Made by a program: the position numbers and the translations under genes. Source: Deltaproteobacteria bacterium (GTDB taxonomy: Bacteria; Desulfobacterota; Desulfobacteria; Desulfobacterales; UBA11574). From it: a stretch of 5,936 bases of DNA. The first letter of the stretch is position 1, and the number at the start of each line of letters is the position of its first letter. The stretch is from assembly GCA_019313505.1 (NCBI GenBank), contig JAFDBA010000150.1:1-5936 (forward strand), written 5' to 3'. This document shows, one piece after another, positions 1-5,817 of this stretch. The notes beneath the pieces were generated by a model. The model searched no databases, had not been told where the DNA came from, and saw only the letters and a list, made by a program, of their open reading frames with translations.

Positions 1-1128
1 CATGTGCTGTGCGCCTTCGATATGACATCTGGGATTGGTGGTGATGAGATGGGTCCCATAACATTCAGCCACCTTGGCCAGTCCCTGTTTGATGCACTGG
101 ACATCCACGGTCATAGCATCTACAGCGCCGGTGACCAGCACGGCTTCCGTGGACATAAAGTTTCCTACATGGGGAATTCCGTGACGCGACAGCATTTCCG
201 CACCTGAACAGCACATTCCCACCAGATTGATACCCGCCGCTCCGGCTTTCTTGGCTGCATCAATGAGCGTGGGCTCATTGACCGATACCAGAATGGATTC
301 AAAAAGGTTTGGTTCATGACCATGAACGATAATATTGACATGGTCTTCTTTAAGAACCCCCATATTCACTTCGACGGCGACCGGAGACGGAGTTCCGAAA
401 AGAATATCGGATATTTCCGTGGCCACCATGGATCCACCCCAGCCGTCGGCAAGGGCTGTTCGGTTGATCTGTGTGGTAATGTTCTCATAATGCTGATCCA
501 CTCCCATGTGAGTCCGATGCATCAACTCCATAATCTCCCGCATGGCTCCCCTGGGAACAATACCGAGTTTGCGCCAGGTTTCCAATGTTTTTTCAGGAAC
601 CCGTTTGGCAAAGGGTATTTCCCCTTCCACCTGGGTATAGGTGCGCTCCAATTCTTCGTACAGATCCATGGCAATGTCATTAGTCTCACGCCCTTCGACT
701 TCAATACCGATTGAAGCTGCAACTTGCTTAAGCTTTTTCAGGTCCTTGATTTTATAATCCGTGATATTTCCCTTTACAACTTCACGGAAAAGATCGAGCA
801 TGCTCATCCCGTGGTCCGTATGAGCTGCACTTCCGGAAGCAACCATTCGAGCAAAATTACGAGCCATAATTGTATCAATAGTCGCACCGCAAACTCCAAC
901 TTTTCCATACGGATCTTTGGCATTCAGCCTGCAGGGCCCCATGGAACAATGTTTGCAGCAGGCAGAATCCGCACCAATGGGACAGGCTCTCATGCCGGCA
1001 GCCCGGTCAAATGCGGTCTCCACACCGTCCCTTTTGGCTTTCTCCAGCATTTGGGCCGTGGCGTCGCAGATTGTAACGTCACTTGGGTTAATCTCTTTTT
1101 TCTTGGTTAAAACTTTCTTTTTTTCCAT
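1..1128 (-). CDS. cooS: Anaerobic Ni-Fe carbon monoxide dehydrogenase catalytic subunit, N-terminal 376 residues (runs off left edge)
   Basis: Catalyses reversible CO oxidation to CO2 with electrons passed to ferredoxin; it acts in the cytoplasm, alone or with acetyl-CoA synthase in the Wood-Ljungdahl pathway. The minus-strand frame is open from ATG at 1128 to the window edge. Cysteines at 49 and 57 match the D-cluster; 58, 61, 66 and 80 match the B-cluster (motif CCKHCSMGPC at 57-66). Further on, His271 in VHGHEP, Cys307 (after Cys306) and Cys345 match the first C-cluster ligands of Carboxydothermus CODH-II; the remaining three ligands would lie beyond the edge. His103 and His106 match the start of the proton-path histidines, but the next two equivalent positions look like Ser and Asp. 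Family length is about 630-670 residues, so roughly 60% is present. The start is supported by a GGGGG-containing Shine-Dalgarno at 1132-1139, about 4 nt upstream. The symbol cooS is generic; acsA/cdhA-type context cannot be excluded without the downstream genes. Confidence 0.96.
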   Translation of the reverse strand, partial: MEKKKVLTKKKEINPSDVTICDATAQMLEKAKRDGVETAFDRAAGMRACPIGADSACCKHCSMGPCRLNAKDPYGKVGVCGATIDTIMARNFARMVASGSAAHTDHGMSMLDLFREVVKGNITDYKIKDLKKLKQVAASIGIEVEGRETNDIAMDLYEELERTYTQVEGEIPFAKRVPEKTLETWRKLGIVPRGAMREIMELMHRTHMGVDQHYENITTQINRTALADGWGGSMVATEISDILFGTPSPVAVEVNMGVLKEDHVNIIVHGHEPNLFESILVSVNEPTLIDAAKKAGAAGINLVGMCCSGAEMLSRHGIPHVGNFMSTEAVLVTGAVDAMTVDVQCIKQGLAKVAECYGTHLITTNPRCHIEGAQHM

Positions 1129-1144
1129 TTTACCCCCTTCTTGG

Positions 1145-1168
1145 AAAGATTTATTAAAAGATTTATTA
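1145..1168. repeat. Perfect 12-bp tandem direct repeat in the CODH leader
   Basis: AAAGATTTATTA occurs twice back to back (1145-1156 and 1157-1168). On the transcribed minus strand this places two copies of TAATAAATCTTT in the 5' leader, ending just before the purine-rich ribosome binding region at 1132-1144. It may be a simple duplication in AT-rich DNA or may affect translation or mRNA stability; the sequence alone does not decide. Confidence 0.8.
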
Positions 1169-1184
1169 TTTATAGAGTTGACAA

Positions 1185-1210
1185 AATAATCATTAATGAT
1201 AATGATTATT
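1185..1210. promoter_or_regulatory. Perfect palindrome, Fur-family-like operator at the CODH promoter
   Basis: Two perfect 11-bp arms, AATAATCATTA (1185-1195) and TAATGATTATT (1200-1210), are separated by 4 bp. Within and beside it, TGATAATGATTATTG (1197-1211) matches 13 of 15 positions of the 7-1-7 Fur box TGATAATNATTATCA. It overlaps the predicted transcription start of the CODH gene, so repression by an iron-responsive Fur-type regulator is the simplest reading. Another Fur-family member (PerR, Zur, Nur) or the nickel regulator NikR is possible because the enzyme needs both Fe and Ni. It lies about 200 bp from the divergent gene and may not affect it. Confidence 0.62.
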
Positions 1211-1214
1211 GTTA

Positions 1215-1243
1215 ATAATAAATACTACATTGTTCCTTGTCAA
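1215..1243 (-). promoter_or_regulatory. Sigma70-type promoter for the CODH gene
   Basis: On the minus strand there is a perfect -35 TTGACA (1243-1238), a 17-bp spacer and a -10 TATTAT (1220-1215, one mismatch to TATAAT). The predicted transcription start is near 1208, giving an AT-rich leader of about 80 nt before the ATG at 1128. The start point falls inside the 1185-1210 palindrome, the arrangement expected for a repressor site. Seen directly in sequence; promoter activity is inferred. Confidence 0.72.
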
Positions 1244-1265
1244 GATAAAAAATCAAGTTAAATTA

Positions 1266-1339
1266 GGACGCAGATATACACAGATAGTATTGTTGTTCTG
1301 CAATTTAAAAATCTTGATAATCTGTGTTCATCTGTGTCC
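1266..1339. repeat. Imperfect long inverted repeat, probable dispersed intergenic repeat
   Basis: The left arm (1266-1286) begins GGACGCAGAT and the right arm (1319-1339) ends ATCTGTGTCC; 17 of 21 positions are complementary around a 32-nt centre. Each arm also has an internal 10-bp periodicity (TCTGTGT repeated at 1321 and 1331). Sequences of the form 'ATCTGTGT..ATCTGTGTCC' are familiar to me as repeated spacer elements in several bacterial genomes, so this is probably one copy of a dispersed non-coding family. That recognition is from memory. No transposase is present. Confidence 0.6.
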
Positions 1340-1354
1340 AAAAAAAGAAATTCC

Positions 1355-1360
1355 TATACT
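1355..1360 (+). promoter_or_regulatory. Possible -10 element for the plus-strand redox gene cluster
   Basis: TATACT matches the -10 consensus at five of six positions and sits 55 bp before the first annotated ATG. No convincing -35 lies 16-18 bp upstream; that stretch falls in the right arm of the 1266-1339 repeat (CTGTGT). A short GC hairpin (GGGC/GCCC, loop TTC, 1371-1381) would fall in the resulting leader. This is a weak candidate. Confidence 0.28.
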
Positions 1361-1414
1361 ATGAACTTAGGGGCTTCGCCCAAATTGGAATAACAGAGTA
1401 ATGAAATTTACCCT

Positions 1415-3676
1415 ATGTTTACCAAGTTAAATTTTATATCGATTCTTCCGGCTGTTATTCTTATATTTTACAGCCTTGGAATCTCTATTGCAGCCGAGGA
1501 AAATAAAATGACTGAAAATAAAAATAAACCTAACCGCCTTATCCATGAAAAAAGCCCGTATCTTCTCCAGCATGCCTATAACCCCGTTGACTGGTTTCCG
1601 TGGGAAAATGAAGCCTTTGAAAAATCACAAGCAGAAAATAAACCTATCCTTTTATCCATAGGCTACTCAACCTGTCACTGGTGTCATGTTATGGAAGAGG
1701 AGTCGTTCATGGATCCGAACATTGCTAACATAATGAACACTCACTTTATTTGTATTAAAGTGGACAGGGAAGAGCGGCCGGATATCGATAAAATATATAT
1801 TACTGCGGTTTCAGCATTAACCGGGTCGGCAGGATGGCCGTTAAATGTTTTTCTTACACCCGAATTGAAGCCCTTTTACGGCGGCACCTATTTTCCGCCT
1901 GTAGCTAAATCAGGAATATTATCATGGCCTGATCTTTTGAAACTTATTGCCACCGCCTGGAAAGATCCTTCAAAAAAGGAAAAATTACTCTCTTCGGGTC
2001 AGGAATTATCAAGAATTATAACAAATCACTTATCATGGTCTTCAAGCCATGGGCCCATCGATATAAATTTTCTGGATAACGCTCTGAATAATTTTTCCAC
2101 AAGATTTGACCAAAATTTAGGCGGGTTCAGCCCTTCTCCAAAATTTCCGTCTCCTTCAATTCAGAATTTTTTATTTGCTTATTATTTTTATGCTAAAAAT
2201 AGCGATAAACAAGATGACACAGGCGAAACCGCCCTTAAAATGGGAAATTTTACACTCCGTGCCATGGCAATAGGCGGAATTTATGATCAACTGGGCGGAG
2301 GGTTTCATCGCTATTCCACAGACGCTAAATGGCATGTCCCCCATTTTGAAAAGATGCTGTATGACAATGCCCAGCTACTACGAAACTATCTGGATGCTTT
2401 TCTAATCACCCGTGACATATTTTTTGGGAACATTGCCAGGGAAACAGCCGATTATGTTCTGCGGGATATGACCCATCCTGATGGCGGATTTTATTCGGCG
2501 GAAGATGCTGATAGTACGCCGGCAGACCCCGGCCCAAATGGTGGTCATAAAAAGAAGATCGAAGGGGCCTTCTATGTGTGGGAGCAAAAGGAGATCGATG
2601 CTGTATTGGGTCCTGAGCCGGCTAAAATATTTTCATACCACTACGGATTGCAACCAGAAGGAAATGTCGAATATGATCCACATGGGGATTTTAAAGGTAA
2701 AAACGTTTTATTTGCCGCCCATTCTCTGGATGAGACAGCTGATAAATTCAGCAGATCAAACAATACCATAGCCCAAACGCTGAAGGAATCTAAATTAAAA
2801 CTTCTACAGGCTCGAGCCGCCAGACCCCGGCCGCATCTTGATGACAAAATTCTCACATCGTGGAACGGGCTCATGATATCCGCCTTGTCCAGGGCATATC
2901 AGGTGTTAGAAGACGAAAGATATCTGATTGCGGCCCGAAGGGCAGCGAAATTTATCAGAAAAAACCTGTATGATTCTGCAACCAAACTACTTCACAGACG
3001 GTGGCGCAAAGGAGAAAGGAAAATTGCCGGTATGGCCAGTGACTATTCTTTTTTAATCCAGGGCCTTATTGATCTTTATGAAGCAGATTTTGATCCGGGC
3101 CGGCTCGAATGGGCCCTTGAACTCATGGACGAGCAGATAAAATTGTTTTACGATAAAGAAAACGGCGGCTTTTTCATGACCCGCAAAGATCATGATAAAA
3201 ACATCATTATGCGTGTGAAGGAAGATTCTGATAGTGTGATACCGTCAGCAGGTTCAGTTGCTGTTTTAAACCTACTGCGCCTTACCCGGTTTACCGATAC
3301 CACGGAATATGCAAAAGTAGCTGAAAGTACTTTAAAGAGCATTCTATCACGCATTAAAGCACAACCGGATTCAGCTCCAAATCTTCTGATTGCTCTGATC
3401 ACATCAAGGTTAAAACCGGCCGAGGTTGTCATCGTCGGAGACCGGAACAAAGAAGATACACGCTCAATACTAAAAACCATAAATTCTCTTTTTATTCCTG
3501 GTAAGATTGTTATGCTGGTAGATAATAATACGACCCGTAGCAGGCTGGCCCGTTATCTTCCTTTTATCGAAGCTGTTAAAAAAATGGATAACAGGGCAAC
3601 CGCTTATGTTTGTACAGACAAAACATGCAAGCAGCCGGTTACAGATCCCGTTGCGTTGACCGAACTGCTTAATTGA
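1415..3676 (+). CDS. YyaL/SPATA20-like thioredoxin-domain protein (DUF255, COG1331), 753 aa
   Basis: The N-terminal DUF255 thioredoxin-like domain (about 40-200) is followed by an (alpha/alpha)-barrel resembling glycosidase or epimerase folds. Bacterial homologues such as B. subtilis YyaL are about 690 residues; their function is not established. Hallmarks are RLIHEKSPYLLQHAYNPVDW (41-60), the CHWC motif at Cys87-Cys90, GWPLNVFLTP (140-149), GGTYFPP (156-162), a block at 287-321 with YDQLGGGFHRYSTD and HFEKMLYDNAQL, and DDKILTSWNG (476-485). A late Cys pair (733, 738) sits in the usual C-terminal VCTDKTC motif. This start adds a signal-peptide-like segment (Lys4, hydrophobic 7-23, SIAA at 24-27), implying export, but has almost no Shine-Dalgarno. 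An in-frame ATG at 1508 (residue 32) has GAGGA 7 nt upstream and begins where many cytoplasmic homologues begin, giving 722 residues. An in-frame stop at 1391-1393 limits any longer start. First gene of the redox cluster. Confidence 0.93.
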   Translation: MFTKLNFISILPAVILIFYSLGISIAAEENKMTENKNKPNRLIHEKSPYLLQHAYNPVDWFPWENEAFEKSQAENKPILLSIGYSTCHWCHVMEEESFMDPNIANIMNTHFICIKVDREERPDIDKIYITAVSALTGSAGWPLNVFLTPELKPFYGGTYFPPVAKSGILSWPDLLKLIATAWKDPSKKEKLLSSGQELSRIITNHLSWSSSHGPIDINFLDNALNNFSTRFDQNLGGFSPSPKFPSPSIQNFLFAYYFYAKNSDKQDDTGETALKMGNFTLRAMAIGGIYDQLGGGFHRYSTDAKWHVPHFEKMLYDNAQLLRNYLDAFLITRDIFFGNIARETADYVLRDMTHPDGGFYSAEDADSTPADPGPNGGHKKKIEGAFYVWEQKEIDAVLGPEPAKIFSYHYGLQPEGNVEYDPHGDFKGKNVLFAAHSLDETADKFSRSNNTIAQTLKESKLKLLQARAARPRPHLDDKILTSWNGLMISALSRAYQVLEDERYLIAARRAAKFIRKNLYDSATKLLHRRWRKGERKIAGMASDYSFLIQGLIDLYEADFDPGRLEWALELMDEQIKLFYDKENGGFFMTRKDHDKNIIMRVKEDSDSVIPSAGSVAVLNLLRLTRFTDTTEYAKVAESTLKSILSRIKAQPDSAPNLLIALITSRLKPAEVVIVGDRNKEDTRSILKTINSLFIPGKIVMLVDNNTTRSRLARYLPFIEAVKKMDNRATAYVCTDKTCKQPVTDPVALTELLN
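1496..1510 (+). promoter_or_regulatory. Strong internal ribosome binding site and alternative start of the DUF255 protein
   Basis: GAGGA (1496-1500) lies 7 nt before an in-frame ATG (1508-1510). It is better placed than anything ahead of the ATG at 1415, whose nearest purine run (around 1395) is about 16 nt away. Starting here removes the signal-peptide-like segment and keeps the whole conserved thioredoxin domain. Confidence 0.5.
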
Positions 3677-3727
3677 GACAGCAAACATTAATAAATCAAT
3701 CATCATAGAACATGAAAGGAGGCAAAC

Positions 3728-4360
3728 ATGGACTTTATCGATGTTATAAATAGTAGACGTGCTGTTAATTTTTTTGATCCGGATAAAGACGTTTCGGATG
3801 AAACATTAAGATCAATTATTGAAACCGCGGCAAAAGTGCCGTCAAGTTTTAATCTTCAGCCGTGGAGCCTGATTGTTTTGAGAGGCCATGAAGAGAAAAT
3901 GCGCCTTCAGAGTCTGGCTTGGAATCAACCAAAGGTCAGCGAAGCGCCGGTAACGCTTATTATTCTGGCAGACCGGGACGGCTGGAAAGAGGGCCACCAG
4001 TTTGTTGAGAAGAATTTTCAGGAAATGATCAAGGCAGGAAGCATGTCAGAAGATCAGCGCCAATGGTTCGAAGAATCCCGTACATCCCTTTATGGTGAAA
4101 ATGGGGAGCAACAGCAGGCCTTTGCCTGTAAAAATACGGGCTTTTTTGCCATGGCGCTGATGTTTGCTGCCAAAAACCTTGGACTCGACACCCACCCCAT
4201 GGACGGATTTGACCACGATGCGGTGCGAAAGGAATTCAATATCCCGGATAATTACTGGATTCCGCTTCTTATGGCTGTGGGATATTTCAAAGAAGGTATG
4301 GAATTAGCTCCTCCCAAATGGCGTAAAACCGTTGAAGAAATTATTGTAAAATTCCATTAA
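3728..4360 (+). CDS. Nitroreductase-family flavoprotein, 210 aa
   Basis: A probable FMN-dependent NAD(P)H oxidoreductase of the nitroreductase superfamily, expected to be a cytoplasmic homodimer; the physiological substrate cannot be read from sequence. The N-terminus VINSRRAVNFF (6-16) carries the Ser-Arg-Arg motif that contacts FMN phosphate, and PSSFNLQPW (38-46) is the typical Ser-x-Asn-x-Gln-Pro-Trp flavin motif. The C-terminal part has AMALMFAAKNLGLDTHPMDG (141-160) and the usual MAVGYFKEG ending of the core (182-190). There are no Fe-S cysteines, so it is not a ferredoxin-fused type, and the length is normal. The start is firm: AAAGGAGG at 3715-3722, 5 nt before the ATG. It follows the DUF255 gene by 51 bp with no terminator seen, so co-transcription is likely. 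Confidence 0.93.
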   Translation: MDFIDVINSRRAVNFFDPDKDVSDETLRSIIETAAKVPSSFNLQPWSLIVLRGHEEKMRLQSLAWNQPKVSEAPVTLIILADRDGWKEGHQFVEKNFQEMIKAGSMSEDQRQWFEESRTSLYGENGEQQQAFACKNTGFFAMALMFAAKNLGLDTHPMDGFDHDAVRKEFNIPDNYWIPLLMAVGYFKEGMELAPPKWRKTVEEIIVKFH

Positions 4361-4409
4361 GTGTGCTTTGATACTTTTGGTTAAAAATTTACGGTGAAAG
4401 GATATTCAT

Positions 4410-4664
4410 ATGTTTGACAACCCGGTGAAAATATATTCTCTAAGCACTTGCAGCCACTGCAAATCCAGCAAGAAGTTCCTGAGCGATTGTGCGGTCATGT
4501 ACGACTTTGTTGATGTTGACCTTCTGGAAGGAGAAGAACGTAGAGCTATACTGGAAGACATTAAAAAATTCAACCCTAAATGTTCTTTCCCTACAATTAT
4601 CATCGGTGATAAAGTCATAGTGGGATTTAAGGAAAAAGAAATAAAGGATGCTCTGGGAATTTAA
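4410..4664 (+). CDS. Glutaredoxin-like thiol-disulfide protein, 84 aa
   Basis: A small single-domain thioredoxin-fold protein that probably exchanges electrons with cytoplasmic disulfides. The dithiol motif is Cys14-Ser-His-Cys17 in VKIYSLSTCSHC, and the cis-proline is Pro61 in SFPTIIIGDKVIVGF, followed by the glutaredoxin-type Gly-Phe. Extra cysteines occur at 27 and 58, the latter three residues before the cis-Pro. The length suits NrdH/Grx-type proteins. The start has GAAAGGA at 4395-4401, 8 nt before the ATG. Its TAA overlaps the ATG of the FTR gene (TTTAATGG), which suggests translational coupling. The likely reductant is therefore the neighbouring FTR rather than glutathione, which many strict anaerobes lack; this is inference from context. 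Confidence 0.92.
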   Translation: MFDNPVKIYSLSTCSHCKSSKKFLSDCAVMYDFVDVDLLEGEERRAILEDIKKFNPKCSFPTIIIGDKVIVGFKEKEIKDALGI

Positions 4665-4996
4665 TGGAAATCGAAACACTCTATGAAATGCTGAAACAAG
4701 CCCAGGAACCAAAGGGCTACTATTTTAACGAGGATAGAGACCGTGTCTTTGAATTGCTGGAGGCTTTGATTACCAATAAAGAGCGATATGGCTACATGGC
4801 ATGTCCTTGCAGACTTTCGGCCGGTGACAGAGAACACGACAATGATATTATCTGTCCCTGTGTCTATCGGGAACCGGATGTTGAAGAATACGGGAGCTGT
4901 TACTGCAACCTTTATGTGTCAAAAGAATGGAATCGTGATAAAATCCCACATAAATATATCCCCGAACGGCGCCCTCCCGAAAAGATTGTTTTTTAA
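4664..4996 (+). CDS. Ferredoxin-thioredoxin reductase catalytic chain homologue (FTR beta type), 110 aa
   Basis: Uses a [4Fe-4S] cluster next to a redox disulfide to pass single electrons from ferredoxin to a thioredoxin-fold partner. The six family cysteines appear as CPC (47-49), CPC (64-66) and CYC (79-81). By alignment with plant and cyanobacterial enzymes, Cys47, 64, 66 and 79 would bind the cluster and Cys49-Cys81 form the active disulfide. Two differences from that form stand out: its CHC is CYC here, so the active-site His is Tyr80, and the spacings are 14 and 12 residues instead of 16 and 8. The FTR variable (alpha) chain is not encoded nearby, as usual outside phototrophs. The ATG overlaps the glutaredoxin stop by 1 bp, making that protein the probable partner. 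Probably the last gene of the plus-strand operon. Confidence 0.93.
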   Translation: MEIETLYEMLKQAQEPKGYYFNEDRDRVFELLEALITNKERYGYMACPCRLSAGDREHDNDIICPCVYREPDVEEYGSCYCNLYVSKEWNRDKIPHKYIPERRPPEKIVF

Positions 4997-5159
4997 CTAA
5001 CCGCACTTATTTCAGCAGTCGGGGTGTTTTTCTTATAAAGCTTTGTAAATAACTTAATGATTGATCAGCAGCGAAATCATGCACTGTTTGAATACATTAT
5101 AAATCGTTAATATAGAACAGCATCCCAGTCAACCTCACATTTGGTCTTGTTTTCCACGG
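4997..5159. other. Convergent intergenic spacer without recognisable genes
   Basis: This 163-bp AT-rich spacer lies between the 3' ends of the FTR gene (plus) and the 79-aa gene (minus). A T-run sits at 5029-5034, but I find no stable GC hairpin directly ahead of it. A 6-bp dyad ATGATT/AATCAT (5057-5062 and 5075-5080) has no T-tract. No ORF or RNA gene is supported. Confidence 0.6.
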
Positions 5160-5399
5160 CTATTTCTTCTTGTCTTTAATACGACGTTTCCAAAAGGCCA
5201 TCACGCCATCCTTGCCGAAAGAAATTTGGACTAGCTCCCAGCCCTCACTTCCCCGGTTGTTCAGAATATCAGCCAAAATTCTTGTCTGATCTTTCGAGAC
5301 TTCATCAATACCGCATTGGCCAGCCTCAGAACAAAAATAGATGACCTTATCAAAGGTATCTGCTGAATGACGGGTAATCTCATATTCAAAGCGCTCCAT
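5160..5399 (-). CDS. Small conserved-looking hypothetical protein with a GWELVQ motif, 79 aa
   Basis: The function is unknown. The N-terminal MERFEYEITR strand and the central GSEGWELVQISF (52-61), followed by AFWKRR (68-73), resemble the small DUF4177-like fold, in which a Gly-Trp-Glu-Leu-Val motif ends a helix and enters a strand. That is a pattern-level suggestion. Two cysteines (23 and 29, CSEAGQC) sit next to GID and could bind metal or form a disulfide. The C-terminus is a lysine-rich tail. There is no signal peptide or membrane segment. The start is well supported by AAGGAGG ending 4 nt before the ATG. It follows the 82-aa gene by 49 bp on the same strand, so the two are probably co-transcribed. 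Confidence 0.8.
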   Translation of the reverse strand: MERFEYEITRHSADTFDKVIYFCSEAGQCGIDEVSKDQTRILADILNNRGSEGWELVQISFGKDGVMAFWKRRIKDKKK

Positions 5400-5448
5400 A
5401 CAGCCTCCTTGTTCATTCTTTTTGCAATGAACTTATACCCTATCCGTA

Positions 5449-5697
5449 CTATAATAATTTTATGTTGTCTCTTAGCTGGGCTATTTCAATGCCGAGGCTA
5501 ACACATTGCTTTCCTCCCATGCACAATTCAGCGTCCCCGTCTTCGAGAAATGTTCTGAGTTCGTGATGATCCTTTTTCAGGTCCACTACCCATGCTTTTT
5601 GTTCTTCATCATACTCTACACTTACGTCGATTCCGCATTCTCCGATATCCGGATATAATGCTGTGATTTTTTTACACAATTCATTTTTTTCATACAT
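5449..5697 (-). CDS. Small cysteine-containing hypothetical protein, 82 aa
   Basis: I cannot assign a family. The protein is soluble and acidic, with an amphipathic N-terminus (MYEKNELCKK), a predicted strand pair around VSVEYDEEQKAWVVDLKKD (25-43) and a C-terminal helix (IAQLRDNIK, 72-80). Cysteines are at 8, 21, 59 and 65; the last two, CMGGKQC, could bind a metal or form a disulfide. Residues 19-24 (GECGID) echo GQCGID in the downstream 79-aa protein. The start has AGGAG 9 nt ahead of the ATG, and codon use looks like that of the neighbours, so a real gene is likely. First gene of a two-gene minus-strand operon behind the promoter at 5750-5777. Confidence 0.78.
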   Translation of the reverse strand: MYEKNELCKKITALYPDIGECGIDVSVEYDEEQKAWVVDLKKDHHELRTFLEDGDAELCMGGKQCVSLGIEIAQLRDNIKLL

Positions 5698-5749
5698 GAG
5701 TTAATACTCCTTTTTTTAGTATCCATTGAAAAGTTTTGGTTACAGTTTC

Positions 5750-5777
5750 ATTGTAGTGCAGATTATGACTTTGTCAA
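5750..5777 (-). promoter_or_regulatory. Sigma70-type promoter for the two small minus-strand genes
   Basis: The minus strand has a perfect -35 TTGACA (5777-5772), a 16-bp spacer and a -10 TACAAT (5755-5750, one mismatch). The predicted start near 5743 gives a leader of about 45 nt that contains the AGGAG of the 82-aa gene. No operator-like palindrome is evident. Confidence 0.6.
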
Positions 5778-5817
5778 ATCGATACTTCTTGATGATCTTT
5801 TTTATCACTCGCCAATC

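Noticed and set aside
4..1189. Plus-strand open frames antisense to the CODH gene
   Set aside because: They have no family resemblance and lie opposite a well-conserved metalloenzyme frame with all expected ligands; they are by-products of its codon use.
1178..1206. Plus-strand TTGACA at 1178 as a promoter for the thioredoxin-domain gene
   Set aside because: At 16-18 bp spacing only AATGAT/TAATGA-like hexamers are found, and it lies more than 200 bp from the gene; the minus-strand promoter explains the region better.
1185..1339. CRISPR array or tRNA gene in the divergent spacer
   Set aside because: Repeats are inverted or 12-bp tandem, not spaced direct repeats, and no cloverleaf can be drawn.
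1371..1381. GGGC-TTC-GCCC hairpin as a terminator or riboswitch
   Set aside because: The 4-bp stem has no T-tract on either strand and no wider conserved structure; too small for a call.
1401..1430. Nine-codon upstream ORF overlapping the ATG at 1415 in another frame
   Set aside because: It has no good ribosome binding site and no attenuator-like codon run; a chance ORF is as likely.
2402..3706. Minus- and plus-strand open frames inside the DUF255 gene
   Set aside because: No ribosome binding sites or recognisable motifs; the DUF255 frame explains this DNA fully.
4997..5080. Intrinsic terminator between the FTR and 79-aa genes
   Set aside because: The T-run at 5029-5034 lacks a stable stem upstream, and the ATGATT/AATCAT dyad lacks a T-tract.
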